From contig NZ_BAKM01000036.1 of the NCBI RefSeq assembly GCF_000614185.1, positions 1 to 47,849 on the forward strand: a DNA stretch of 47,849 nucleotides. Reading direction: 5' to 3'. The DNA comes from Phocaeicola sartorii JCM 17136 = DSM 21941. GTDB lineage: Bacteria > Bacteroidota > Bacteroidia > Bacteroidales > Bacteroidaceae. Below the pieces are notes generated by a model. The model was not told the origin of the DNA and did no database searches. It worked only from the letters and a program-made list of their open reading frames with translations. Position 1 is the stretch's first letter; each line of letters starts with the position of its first letter. Positions 1 through 9,136 of this stretch are shown here, in pieces. Both the position numbers and the translations under genes were made by a program.

Positions 1-2
1 AG

Positions 3-218
3 CTGGGGGAACGTGTCATCGTTCCTCCCCAGTACAGAAAGATCCTGCCTCCGGTGGGCATTTATTGTGCCTTTGAAGAAAACGCCTGCCAGTGGGGGGT
101 GATGGCACTGGACGGCAAAGTAGTGGTGGAAGCCCGCTACCAGAAGGTGGAGATAGAACACAATGGCACGGTGCACCTGACCATCATTCCCGGCAAGGTG
201 AAGGAAATCAAACTATGA
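3..218 (+). CDS. WG-repeat protein, C-terminal fragment
   Basis: This is the 3' end of a gene that begins left of the window; the open frame runs from the first bases to a TGA at 216-218. The last 71 residues include a WG-repeat signature (CQWGVMALDGKVVVEARYQKV), in which a Trp-Gly pair is followed by a turn and 'G-K-x-V-V-x-A-x-Y'. WG repeats form beta-propeller-like or beta-solenoid folds in bacterial proteins of mostly unknown function, and the rest of the protein cannot be seen. A strong hairpin terminator follows at 264-297, so it closes its transcription unit before ravA. Confidence 0.6.
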   Translation: MGERVIVPPQYRKILPPVGIYCAFEENACQWGVMALDGKVVVEARYQKVEIEHNGTVHLTIIPGKVKEIKL

Positions 219-263
219 GCGTCTCCGGAGTGGAACATAAATGGTGAGTATGAAAAAGTATAA

Positions 264-297
264 AAACAAGCAGGCTGTAAAGCTTGCTTGTTTTTTT
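264..297 (+). terminator. Rho-independent terminator after WG-repeat gene
   Basis: A 12-bp stem (264-275 pairs with 282-293, with one G-T pair) and a 6-base loop run into a T tract at 291-297. It lies between the WG-repeat stop and the promoter of the ravA-like gene. Confidence 0.85.
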
Positions 298-302
298 ATG
301 CT

Positions 303-310
303 TATCTTTG
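303..310 (+). promoter_or_regulatory. Bacteroidetes -7 promoter element for ravA-viaA
   Basis: TATCTTTG fits the TAnnTTTG -7 consensus of the Bacteroidetes primary sigma factor. It lies 15 bases ahead of the ATG at 326, so the leader would be very short. A TTG about 16 bases upstream could serve as a weak -33 box. Confidence 0.5.
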
Positions 311-325
311 TGCAAACTTTTACAA

Positions 326-1945
326 ATGAATACATTGAAACCTCGTATAGCATCTCTGTTACAACAACTGAATGAAAGAGTTTTTGAGAAAGAGCACGTT
401 GTGGCCTTGGCTTTGCTTTCGGCTGTGGCAGGAGAAAGCATCTTTCTTTTAGGCTCCGGGAGTAGCTAAAAGTATGGTAGGACGCCGGTTGAAACTGGCA
501 TTCCGCAACGCTTCCGCATTTGAATACCTGATGTCACGATTCAGCACGCCGGACGAAATATTCGGCCCTGTTTCCATTTCCAAACTGAAAGACGAAGATA
601 CGTATGAGCGTATGGTAGATGGCTATCTGCCTTCTGCCACCATTGCTTTTCTGGACGAGATATGGAAAGCCGGACCAGCTATCCAGAATGCATTGCTCAC
701 CATTATCAATGAAAAAATATACCGTAACGGACAGTTTTCCATCCGGGTTCCTCTGAAAGGGTTGATTGCCGCTTCCAATGAGCTGCCTGCCCAAGGGCAG
801 GGACTGGAGGCCTTGTGGGATCGTTTCCTGCTTCGCTGTCTGGTGGGCGGCATTGAGGATATGGGGGAATTTGACCGGATGATTTCCTCTACAGATGAAA
901 CGGAACCGGTGGTGGATGAGCCGCTGCAAATCACCGATGAGGAATACATCCGGTGGGAAAAGGAGATGGCTGCCATTAAAATCCATTACTCCATTTTCGA
1001 AGTGATCCATGCCTTGAAGGACCGGATAGAGCAATATAACCTCCAGATACAAAATGAAGGGGGTGTGTCGTCTCCCCTATATGTGTCGGACCGCCGGTGG
1101 AAGAAAATGGTGAAGCTGCTGAAAGCTTCCGCTTTCCTGAATGGATCGGACACTATCCGCCTTTCGGACTGTACATTGTTGTCTTATTGTCTTTGGAGTG
1201 AGATGGATCAGATGGAGGCTGTAGAGGAGATGGTGAACGCTGCCATTCAGAAAAGTGCCGAAGGTATCTGCTGAATATAAAAGGGCTGGAACAGGACATG
1301 GAAGAACTGAAAGAGCGACAGTCGTCCGAACACAGTTTGCGTGAAGTGAACGATCCGGGCATACAGGTCATCGATACTTACTATTATCAGGTAGAGGGCG
1401 TCCGGATGAAAGAACGCCTCCTTATTTTTGCCGCCGACTATCAACATCTGGATCAGACTGGTAAATTATTTTATCTGCATAAGGACAAGTACAAAGCCAA
1501 CTGCTGTATTCTGAAAAAATATGATGCCATACTTCATGCCAAAGTTCCGCGTAATAAAATATATACGTTGAAAAAAGGGCTTCGTTCCATTTATATCAAT
1601 AATTATGAATATCACTTGATGTGCTATGAGGATTGTCCTCCACCACCGCCCGAACCCGAGCCGGAGGATTTCGGAGCCAAATATAAATCGGTGGCCGAAG
1701 CGTTGGACAGGGTGGAGAAGGATTGGTCCGGGCTATTGGATGCGGAAACGGAATATTATGAGAAGCATTTGTTTCTCAGCGAAAAGCAGCGGGCTTCCAT
1801 GCGGAGGATGCTTCGCCACCAGAAGAATACCATAGACCGATATAAGAATGATTTGAACGAAATGGCAGATGCGTACCGAAAAGAGAACCAGGAATATAAG
1901 GTTGAGAGATCTGAAAATGATCTATTCTCAGGAACTGAAAGATAG
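326..1945 (+). CDS. ravA: MoxR-family AAA+ ATPase, RavA-like (frame broken twice)
   Basis: An AAA+ ATPase of the MoxR/RavA class, which acts with the VWA protein encoded next to it; in E. coli RavA-ViaA is linked to envelope and respiratory complex maintenance. The ATG at 326 opens MNTLKPRIASLL. Downstream are a Walker B (IAFLDEIWK), a sensor-like segment (LIAASNELPAQGQG), an arginine-rich helical region, and a C-terminal part with a proline/glutamate stretch. There are two breaks. At 454/455 the Walker A motif reads GGC-TCC-GGG; inserting two bases restores GPPGVAKS. At 1264/1265, one missing base joins SAEG to YLLNIKGLEQDMEELKERQ. Repaired length is about 540 residues, somewhat longer than E. 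coli RavA (498). The stop at 1943-1945 overlaps the start of the viaA-like gene. The family is clear; whether the breaks are real or sequencing errors is not decidable here. Confidence 0.85.
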
Positions 1946-3228
1946 GACATTCAAAGCATACGAGGAGGATGTGAGCAACGGTGGTACGCCAACGCGAACT
2001 GGAAGAGAAAGTGTTGATGTACTATCGGCGTACCACACCTTCTTTGCAGGAATATTATTCCCGCTACACTCCGGAGTGGGAGGCTTTCTACTCTTCGGAA
2101 CATCTGCCGGATATGGCATTCCTGCCATACTTGAAGCAGATGCGCGGTGCTTTCAAAAAGAGGTATGAACTGACTGAACTGAATATTGACTATTATATAA
2201 GTCTGCTGGAGAATGCTTCTTTATGGAGCGGAGAGGGAACCCGGGCCAAGGAGTTCTTTTTGGATAAATGGCATCAGTTGCTTACCCGCAAAGAGTATGA
2301 CTATCAGTACATGCATATAAACAGTTTGTGCGAGGGTTTTGATTTGTTGATCCGGAAACAAGGAAAGGAATCGGGAAACAAACTGCTGGGATCGCGTATG
2401 GAGTGGCTGCTTCATAATTATCCTGATTTGTACCGGAGGATGCTTCCGTATGAAACGGTGATGAAGCGTAACCCGGTTATCCGGCAATTGGCGCATCTGC
2501 TGGGTAAAAAGCATCGGGACCAGCAAAAATATGATTCTTTGTCGGGAGTGGATAAGAGGATACTGATCAGGCATTCTCCGCATAGTGATATCACGGGGGT
2601 GACTTTGGGAAATGATTTGAACAGTTTGCTGCCCGTCGAGTATTGCTATCTGGCGGATGATGCGCTGCGTGCCGTATTTATGGAACGATATGCCGAGAAG
2701 CGACTGCAACTGTTCGACTACCAGTCCAAGGAAACGGAACCGGTAAAGGATGACAAGCATAAAGTTTCGGGACAAGGGCCTTACATTATCTGTGTAGATA
2801 CTTCCGGCTCCATGCAGGGGGACAGGGAGATCTTGTCCAAATCGGCTATTCTAGCCATAGCGCAACTGACGGAGAAAACCCATCGGAAATGCTATGTCAT
2901 CAATTTTTCGGATGAGGCCGTATCGTTATTGATTGAAGATTTGGGGCGGGATATGCCCAAGCTGGCGGAGTTCCTGAATAAACGTTTTGACGGTGGAACG
3001 GATATAGAGCCGGCTCTTCGGGAAGCTGCGCATATCATCAACGGAAATGACTTCCGTGAGTCGGATATCGTATTGATCTCAGATTTCGAGATGCCGCCTT
3101 TGTCCCGCGATTTAATGGAACAGGTCAAAGTGATTAAGCGGAGGAAGACCTCTTTCTTCGGATTGGTGTTCGGCAATAAACCCGAGATGGAATACTTGAA
3201 TCTTTGTGAACGTTACTGGGAAATGTAA
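1917..3228 (+). CDS. viaA: VWA-domain protein, ViaA-like partner of RavA (frame broken once)
   Basis: The likely start is ATG 1917, which opens MIYSQELKDRTFKAYEEDV. The frame shifts between about 1975 and 1985 into VRQRELEEKVLMYYRRTTPSL, so a net two-base loss or one-base gain lies there; a GTG at 1981 is the only other candidate start for the long second frame. The C-terminal third is a von Willebrand factor A domain with an intact MIDAS (VDTSGSMQG), a GGTD loop (DGGTDIEP) and a later Asp (VLISDFEMP). The N-terminal two thirds are helical, as in ViaA. Repaired length is about 437 residues. It overlaps the ravA end by 29 bases, consistent with translational coupling and a two-gene operon. The paired MoxR-VWA arrangement supports the assignment. 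Confidence 0.85.
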
Positions 3229-3336
3229 GTTACAATTCTGTTGCATGAATATGAAATGAATATTACTTGCTTTCTGTAGGTAATAACTTCATAATCAAAT
3301 TAATGGATATTCATTTTTAGTATAGTCAATTCCTCT

Positions 3337-3344
3337 TACATTTG
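3337..3344 (+). promoter_or_regulatory. -7 promoter element for the OprO/P-type porin
   Basis: TACATTTG fits TAnnTTTG and lies 25 bases ahead of the ATG at 3370. A T-rich stretch at 3313-3318, about 19 bases upstream, could be the -33 region, but it lacks a perfect TTTG. Confidence 0.5.
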
Positions 3345-3369
3345 TTGTAAAGTAAATACAGAAGAAAAA

Positions 3370-4524
3370 ATGAAAAGAATGACTTATGCTAAAGCGTTGA
3401 TGTGCTTGTTATTTCCCTCTGCTGCTTTGGTGACTTATGCGCAGCACTCTGAGGTTGCCGAAGATTTGAAATATAAACTGACCGGACGTATGCTGATGGA
3501 TGGCGGTGTGTATTTAAAGAATGATAACCGGTTTGGTAACGGTACGGAGTTCAATGACCTGCGGCTAGGGGTGAAAGCGACCTATCAGCAGTGGAGCATG
3601 AAAATGGAAGTGGGTTATGTAGGAAATAAGGTTTCCATAAAGGATGCTTTTGCTGCTTATATTTCAGGAAAACATATTATTCAGGTAGGACAATTCTATG
3701 AACCTTTCACATTGGACATGCTATGCAGTACGTACGACCTTCGTTTTCACCAGTCACCGGGAATCGTGCTGGCCTTGACCAATAGCAGGCGGATGGGGAC
3801 TTCCTATACTTACAGTGGAAAACATTATTATGCTTCCGGCGGTTTCTTTACGGACAGTGATCTTGGCAATGTGAAAAACATTTCACAAGGATATGCCATA
3901 GACGGGCGTTTGGTATATCGTCCTGTGAACGAGGAGGGGAAATTGTTGCACATCGGTGCGGCGGTAGTGTATCGTACTCCTGATGGTGCGTTGCCGGAAG
4001 ATGAAGACGAGAATGCGTTTATTTATAAATCTCCGGGGGTGAGCACTATTGATAACCGGAATCTTGTTTACGCCAAGGTGGATCATGCGAAGTATCAGTT
4101 GAAACAAGGGGTGGAATTGATGATCGCTCATCAAAAGTTCTTTTTGCAAGGGGAATATATACGGACGATGGTGAAGCGTGAACAGGATTTCACAAATTAT
4201 ACAGGACATGGCGGATATGTGCAATGTTCCTGGTTGCTGACAGGCAGGCAATATGGGTATGATGAAGCATTGGCTTGTCCGGGCAGACCTGTGGGGCGGG
4301 CATTGGAGTTGTGTGGAAGATTTAATATGCTTGATATGAATAATGAGGAAGCCGGTGTGTGTGGAGGGGCTCAAAAGGATTTTTCATTGGGCGTGAATTA
4401 TTACATGAATAAGCATATAGGGATGAAGCTGGCTTATAGCTGGGTGATGCCGGGGAAGCATATAAAGGAGATTAGTGATAAGGATTTCAGTGTCTTGCAG
4501 CTCCGGTTCCAAATGATCTTGTAA
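3370..4524 (+). CDS. Phosphate-selective porin O/P family outer membrane protein
   Basis: 384 residues. An N-terminal signal peptide (MKRMTYAKALMCLLFPSAALVTYA, cleaved near AQHS) is followed by a beta-barrel. The barrel shows alternating aromatic strands and the family pattern seen in OprO/OprP-type porins: F-N-D-L-R-L-G-V near residue 65, DAFAAY-I near 100, QVGQFYEPFTLD near 115, and a C-terminal strand ending in LQLRFQMIL. Members pass phosphate, polyphosphate or other anions through the outer membrane. It converges with the 2-aminoethylphosphonate operon across a shared hairpin at 4547-4569. That neighbourhood suggests, but does not prove, a role in phosphonate or phosphate entry. The frame is intact. 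Confidence 0.8.
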   Translation: MKRMTYAKALMCLLFPSAALVTYAQHSEVAEDLKYKLTGRMLMDGGVYLKNDNRFGNGTEFNDLRLGVKATYQQWSMKMEVGYVGNKVSIKDAFAAYISGKHIIQVGQFYEPFTLDMLCSTYDLRFHQSPGIVLALTNSRRMGTSYTYSGKHYYASGGFFTDSDLGNVKNISQGYAIDGRLVYRPVNEEGKLLHIGAAVVYRTPDGALPEDEDENAFIYKSPGVSTIDNRNLVYAKVDHAKYQLKQGVELMIAHQKFFLQGEYIRTMVKREQDFTNYTGHGGYVQCSWLLTGRQYGYDEALACPGRPVGRALELCGRFNMLDMNNEEAGVCGGAQKDFSLGVNYYMNKHIGMKLAYSWVMPGKHIKEISDKDFSVLQLRFQMIL

Positions 4525-4546
4525 TGGAGGAAGGGTAGAAATAAAT

Positions 4547-4569
4547 TCGGGCGCAATTATTGCGCCCGA
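4547..4569. terminator. Bidirectional hairpin between porin and phnW
   Basis: A perfect 10-bp stem (4547-4556 with 4560-4569, tcgggcgcaa/ttgcgcccga) with a 3-base loop lies between two converging genes. No long T tract is present on either side. Confidence 0.75.
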
Positions 4570-4591
4570 GCCATAAAGCTATATTTATTTT

Positions 4592-5680
4592 TTATTTTGC
4601 GACGGTCTTGACAGCTTCAATCAATCTGCTGAAATCTTCGGGGAACACATCACCGATGTTTCCGATGCGGAAAGTATCTGCCTGGGAAATCTTTCCCGGA
4701 TAGATGACGAATCCTTTTTCTTTCAATTGATGATAGAATTCCTTGAAATCGAACTCCTTGTCGGGATAAAGGAAGGAAGTGATGATAGGAGATTGGATTT
4801 CATCTTTCAGTAAAGTATGGAATCCCAATGACCGCATGCCTTCTACCAGCACATCATGATTACGGCAGTAGCGTGCATACCGGGCTTCCACACCCCCTTC
4901 GGCTGCCAGTTCGTCCAAGGCCTGCTTGAAGGCGCGTACCACATGGGTGGGAGAGGTGAAACGCCATTTTCCGTGGCCTTTTTCCATCGCATCCCACTGG
5001 TCGTACATATCTAGAGAAAGACTCTTTGAGACTCCTTTACAGTGTTGCAATTCAGACTTGCGTGCAATGATGAAACCAAAACCGGGAACTCCCTGAATAC
5101 ATTTGTTGGCACTGCTGATCATAAAGTCGATACCTGATTCCTCTACATCCAAGGGCACGCCGCCAAAGCTGCTCATTGCATCCACTATCAGCTTTTTGCC
5201 ATGCATCTTTACCATGTGGGCGATTTCCTTTAACGGGTTCAGAATACCGGTCGTGGTTTCGCAATGTACCACTGCCACATGCGTGATTTCTGCATTGTGT
5301 GCCAGATAATCGTCCACATACTCCACTGATACCTGTTCTGTTTCATCAAAGGCCAGCATGTCATAGTTCATGCCATGATATTCTGCAATGTTTCCCATGC
5401 GGTCTCCGTAGGCACCGTTGCTCAGAATCAATAATTTGTGTTTGGGCGTAATCACACTTCCTAAGGTCGCCTCTACGCAATAAGTACCGCTTCCCTGCAT
5501 CAGGATGCTGGTGTACTCATCTGTTTTTTGTGTAGCCAGTTGTACTAATCCTTTACGTATTTCTTCTACGATGTGGACATTATAGTCTTCATCCCATGTG
5601 CACCAGTCGGTCATCATGGCTGTTTTTACGCTTTCAGAAGTGGTTAAAGGGCCGGGGGTTAAAAGTAAGTATGGTCTCAT
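4592..5680 (-). CDS. phnW: 2-aminoethylphosphonate--pyruvate transaminase
   Basis: A PLP-dependent class V aminotransferase, 362 residues, usual for PhnW. It converts 2-aminoethylphosphonate plus pyruvate to phosphonoacetaldehyde plus alanine. Visible family features are the N-terminal [15 protein letters not shown], the GSGTYCVEA phosphate-binding loop, VDAMSSFGG with the PLP-contacting Asp, and the Schiff-base lysine in [12 protein letters not shown] (Lys193). It lies six bases downstream of phnX on the same strand and is the last gene of the operon. The product feeds PhnX directly. The frame is intact. Confidence 0.95.
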   Translation of the reverse strand: MRPYLLLTPGPLTTSESVKTAMMTDWCTWDEDYNVHIVEEIRKGLVQLATQKTDEYTSILMQGSGTYCVEATLGSVITPKHKLLILSNGAYGDRMGNIAEYHGMNYDMLAFDETEQVSVEYVDDYLAHNAEITHVAVVHCETTTGILNPLKEIAHMVKMHGKKLIVDAMSSFGGVPLDVEESGIDFMISSANKCIQGVPGFGFIIARKSELQHCKGVSKSLSLDMYDQWDAMEKGHGKWRFTSPTHVVRAFKQALDELAAEGGVEARYARYCRNHDVLVEGMRSLGFHTLLKDEIQSPIITSFLYPDKEFDFKEFYHQLKEKGFVIYPGKISQADTFRIGNIGDVFPEDFSRLIEAVKTVAK

Positions 5681-5686
5681 AATTCT

Positions 5687-6474
5687 TTAATTCATTTTAT
5701 GGTTAATAATTTCAATAATTTCGGGAAGTTCGGCAATGGTGTTTACTACATAATGCGCACCTGCCATATACATACGTTTTCTGACTGCTGCCATGCGTCT
5801 GTTCAATTCTTCTGCAGACAGTTTCTCTGTCTCTTCTTGGGTAAGCCCCATTTCGTTGCTGCCCAGAATCACACCGACAGTCCATACACCGGCATTCACA
5901 CCTTCCTTGATGTCGGCTATCGTATCACCGTATTTTATTACACTTTGAACGGAGGGGATGGCCAGATCAATCATATTCTGGTAAATCATGTAGGGGTGCG
6001 GACGTCCTGCCGGAAGGTGGTTGGAAGTCACACAGTTGTCTGTGGTATAGCCATGGGCGGCGGCACCGGGCAGCACAATGTCCATCATGGCTGTAGTATA
6101 TCCGGTGGTGGAGCCTATCTTGATGCCGTCTTTTTTCAGTTTCCCGATTACTTCGATTACACCGGGAATAGGAGTCGTGTACTCTTCCAGGGAGGCGAAC
6201 AGGTGTTTCTCGAATTCTTTGTATATGGATACCACATCTTCCTCTGTCCAGCTGCGGTTATAGCTTTGCTTGAATTGTTCTGTCACACTTGTTAACTTGA
6301 ATAATTCACGGATATGGTCTATTTTGGTCATACCCATGGGGCCTCGTGCTTCTTCCATTGTCACTGTCAGTCCTTGCTCGGCAAAAGCTTTCAGGAAAGC
6401 GGCTACTGGAGCGAAGCTCCATAGTCTACAGCCGTTCCGGCCCAGTCCATAATAACACATTCAATTTTCTTCAT
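5687..6474 (-). CDS. phnX: Phosphonoacetaldehyde hydrolase (frame broken near the start)
   Basis: A HAD-superfamily hydrolase that cleaves phosphonoacetaldehyde to acetaldehyde and phosphate. The true start is ATG at 6474 (MKKIECVIMDWAGTAVDYG), which holds the nucleophile Asp in MDWAGT. A one-base loss at 6418/6419 breaks the frame before FAPVAAFLKAF. The Schiff-base lysine lies in GPMGMTKIDHIREL, and the later motifs GSTTGYT and KYGDTIADIKEG are the HAD motif II and the metal-binding loop. Repaired length is 262 residues, normal for PhnX. Without the repair, translation would have to begin in another frame with a nonsense N-terminus. It sits 31 bases after the transporter gene and 6 bases before phnW. 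Confidence 0.92.
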
Positions 6475-6505
6475 CTTTTTGTTTGTTGTTTATTTAGTTA
6501 TACAT

Positions 6506-7840
6506 TTATTCCTTTAAATCGGCCAACGCTATCGGTGCTATGATTATCTTTTTCTCTTTTTCTTCTTTTCTCAGTTGCTTTTCTAATTTATACCGTTGCA
6601 CCAGATAGATGGCCGAACCGATGAATGCCATGCAGCACACGATGCCTACCCATCCCGAGAACTGATTATAAAACTCCATCCAGTTGATATCCGGACTGCA
6701 AAATTCCTTGAACAGCAGCACACAGACTGTTCCCGTGTATCCGATAAAGTCGATGGTGGCAATGAAGAATCCCACATTTCCTTTAATTTTGAAACAGGCG
6801 ATGAAACGCTCGAAAAACAGGGTCTGGAAACTGAGATAGACGATGTACAGGCTCAGACTTTGGATGAACAACCAGTAGAGGGTAGGCAGTTGTAACGCGT
6901 CATAATTGAAAGCCAGATAACTGATGGTGGCCGCTCCGCCAATGACCATGGCCAGAAGCACCTGCAATACTCTGTAGTTGCTGTTTATTAATGACATCAT
7001 GGCAAAGATTCCCAGAATAATCAGCGTCACCATACCGTCCACTTGTGCGAACAACCAGGAGGAAATGGTGCTGACATCAATGATGTTGACCAGAAAATCT
7101 TCCTTAATATCGCGTAAAATAGTGATAAACAGATTGGCGAAGAACAACATGATCAGTAAAGGCATATAGCTCTTGAACAGTTGCCTGCGTTGCTCTCCGT
7201 TCAGGGTGACACGTTCCGAACGAAGAGCGCGGTCTTCGTCTGTGGGGTGTGGCAACTTGTTGAGCGACCACCCCATAAGGATAAGGAGCGGGAAGGCTAA
7301 ACCTCCTATCAGGGCGGGCATCCAGAATTCTGTGACACCCAAGGTCTTGACTACAAACAATCCCAGAGATTTAGCCATTCCTGAGCTCACCGCCATACTT
7401 ACCCCCAGCAAGCTGGCTAATATATCTGTAACTTTGCGTCCTTCTATGAAACTGAAGATGACTCCCCACATGCATCCCAATGCCAGCCCGTTGAAGAATA
7501 AGGCAAACACGTTAAAAGGTTGGGGGAACAGTCCGAAGAATACTAAAGCGAGTTCTGCAAGGGCTACGGAGCATACCATGAACTTCAACCGGCTTTCGCG
7601 TTTCAATTCTGAAACAATCTTGATGGCAAAGAACTTTGAAATAAGGTAACCCAGAATCTGCATGATGGTAGTGACCACTTTATAATCCATCCCGAAGAAA
7701 TCCATTCCGTCAAAGGTGGCAGCCGTAAAAGGCTTGCGCAGGGCATACACCAGTGAGTATGATAGTAGTGCCGCCCCTCCTGCCCATAGGATAAACAGGA
7801 AACTGGATATCTGTTTGTTTGTTTCGCTTTTTGCTTCCAT
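6506..7840 (-). CDS. DUF5690-family MFS-like transporter, first gene of phosphonate operon
   Basis: 444 residues with about twelve hydrophobic segments and the conserved N-terminal block LVYALRKPFTAATF, typical of the DUF5690 group of MFS-related proteins in Bacteroidetes. Other family-like stretches are ILGYLISKFFAIKIVSELK, GLALGCMWGVIFSFIEGRKVTDILA and ILRDIKEDFLVNIID. It is the promoter-proximal gene, followed by phnX and phnW. No other phosphonate importer, such as a PhnCDE ABC system or PhnPP permease, is present. The context suggests inner-membrane uptake of 2-aminoethylphosphonate. The substrate is inferred only from the operon. The frame is intact; the C-terminus is a charged KEEKEKK tail. 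Confidence 0.85.
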   Translation of the reverse strand: MEAKSETNKQISSFLFILWAGGAALLSYSLVYALRKPFTAATFDGMDFFGMDYKVVTTIMQILGYLISKFFAIKIVSELKRESRLKFMVCSVALAELALVFFGLFPQPFNVFALFFNGLALGCMWGVIFSFIEGRKVTDILASLLGVSMAVSSGMAKSLGLFVVKTLGVTEFWMPALIGGLAFPLLILMGWSLNKLPHPTDEDRALRSERVTLNGEQRRQLFKSYMPLLIMLFFANLFITILRDIKEDFLVNIIDVSTISSWLFAQVDGMVTLIILGIFAMMSLINSNYRVLQVLLAMVIGGAATISYLAFNYDALQLPTLYWLFIQSLSLYIVYLSFQTLFFERFIACFKIKGNVGFFIATIDFIGYTGTVCVLLFKEFCSPDINWMEFYNQFSGWVGIVCCMAFIGSAIYLVQRYKLEKQLRKEEKEKKIIIAPIALADLKE

Positions 7841-7927
7841 TCTAATAATTGATATTGACTAATTTATTTGTTTCTTTTCTTTGTAGAGACCTCATTCCTC
7901 AGATCCTTGGATTGCTGTTTCCGGAAG

Positions 7928-7935
7928 CAAAAGTA
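7928..7935 (-). promoter_or_regulatory. -7 promoter element for the phosphonate operon
   Basis: On the minus strand this reads TACTTTTG, a match to TAnnTTTG. It lies 88 bases upstream of the DUF5690 transporter start. No clear TTTG -33 box is present at the expected distance, which would fit activator dependence. Confidence 0.45.
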
Positions 7936-8068
7936 GAGGGCTTTCGAGAGAGAAAAAATGAATCTTTATGATTAATATTTTTCATATTCCACCCGTTGCC
8001 TGTTGTAATATTAATGTAATGTGTATGTCATTGTATGTTCATATAAAAACTCGTATTTTGCAAGTTCA

Positions 8069-8965
8069 ATGAAGAAACAAGTAATGATGAATGATTTGAT
8101 TGAAATATACCGAAGAATAGAATATCTCCGTAACAATGGGTTGAAAATGAAGGAAATAGCGGATTTTGTGGATATGGCTCCCAGTGTCTTGTCCGCTCTT
8201 TATTCCAGTGTCTTGCCCACTTATGTAACCTCATTGAAACAAGGACATACTGAAGAAGATTCATTGGATTTAGCTTTGGCGCAGGTCAATAATGTTTCAA
8301 AGAAACGCCTGTTGGGTAATTTGGCAAGTATCAAAGAGCTGCTTTTCAACTTGGAACCTGCCAATGGTGAGGCAAAGCCCCATCCTTTTATGGAGATGAT
8401 GACTGCCGAGATGCAACGTTCCGTACAGGAAGTTTATAATTATAGCGGAAGTTATCTGAGCTATAGTCTTTCTTCCTCGTGTCAATGCCTTAAAGTGGAA
8501 CCTTATCTGATAGAGGCTTCCGAAGATAATGCGTATGTGAAGGTGACTCACATGAGTGCTTATAATACAACTCATCGGGGGGTGGGGTTGTTTAATAATC
8601 ATCAGAACGGGTATATTTTCTTTAACGAGCGTGAGTCACCGCAAATGGCTTTGTTCAGTATTTATCTGCAATTGCCGATGTATGATTTTCCACCGTTCCT
8701 TAAAGGTTTGTATCTTAGTCTGGATTACAACAGAAATCCGATAGCGCGTCGTATTTTGTTTGTAAAGCAAGGGGATAGTACGGACATGGAGGAGTTCCTG
8801 GAACTGAAAGGGGAGTTGGTATCGCTTGACATGCTGACGGAATTACAGAAGAAGTATTATGACTATACTTGTCAGGAGGGGGATTGTATCCGTACCTGCA
8901 TGGTGCCGTCTCCCCAACTGAATGAGAATGATTTGGAGAGAGAAAAAAAGATCCTGTCTTTATGA
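8069..8965 (+). CDS. Unrecognised HTH protein, candidate phosphonate-operon regulator
   Basis: 298 residues from ATG 8069 (MKKQVMMNDLIEIYRRI); an upstream in-frame ATG at 8021 gives a less plausible N-terminus. Residues about 18-50 (LRNNGLKMKEIADFVDMAPSVLSALYSS, given in part) look like a helix-turn-helix of the XRE/Cro kind. The rest has no motif I can name: a helical linker, then a long beta-rich C-terminal domain with aromatic strands and three cysteines near the end (YTCQEGDCIRTC). It starts about 230 bases from the oppositely oriented phosphonate operon, a typical place for a dedicated regulator. The regulatory role and any ligand are inference. The frame is intact. Confidence 0.6.
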   Translation: MKKQVMMNDLIEIYRRIEYLRNNGLKMKEIADFVDMAPSVLSALYSSVLPTYVTSLKQGHTEEDSLDLALAQVNNVSKKRLLGNLASIKELLFNLEPANGEAKPHPFMEMMTAEMQRSVQEVYNYSGSYLSYSLSSSCQCLKVEPYLIEASEDNAYVKVTHMSAYNTTHRGVGLFNNHQNGYIFFNERESPQMALFSIYLQLPMYDFPPFLKGLYLSLDYNRNPIARRILFVKQGDSTDMEEFLELKGELVSLDMLTELQKKYYDYTCQEGDCIRTCMVPSPQLNENDLEREKKILSL

Positions 8966-9078
8966 TTCGCACATTTGGAAAGGTTTGTAAAGTCTCTTTC
9001 ATGCTTTATCTGCATGTGACAGCTGTGCCCGCGGTGGCATGGAGCGAAGGAAAATAAGATTATGGAACATGCTGTTTG

Positions 9079-9115
9079 TTGCGCCTTCCTTGCCATGTTG
9101 CAAGGGCAGGCGCAA
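9079..9115. terminator. Hairpin between converging regulator and LytTR genes
   Basis: An imperfect stem lies in the 170-base gap between two converging genes. ttgcgcc at 9079-9085 pairs with ggcgcaa at 9109-9115, and an inner ttgc/gcaa pair surrounds the loop. There is no strong T tract. Probably a shared terminator. Confidence 0.5.
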
Positions 9116-9136
9116 GCAAACCTGGCAGATCCGGTT

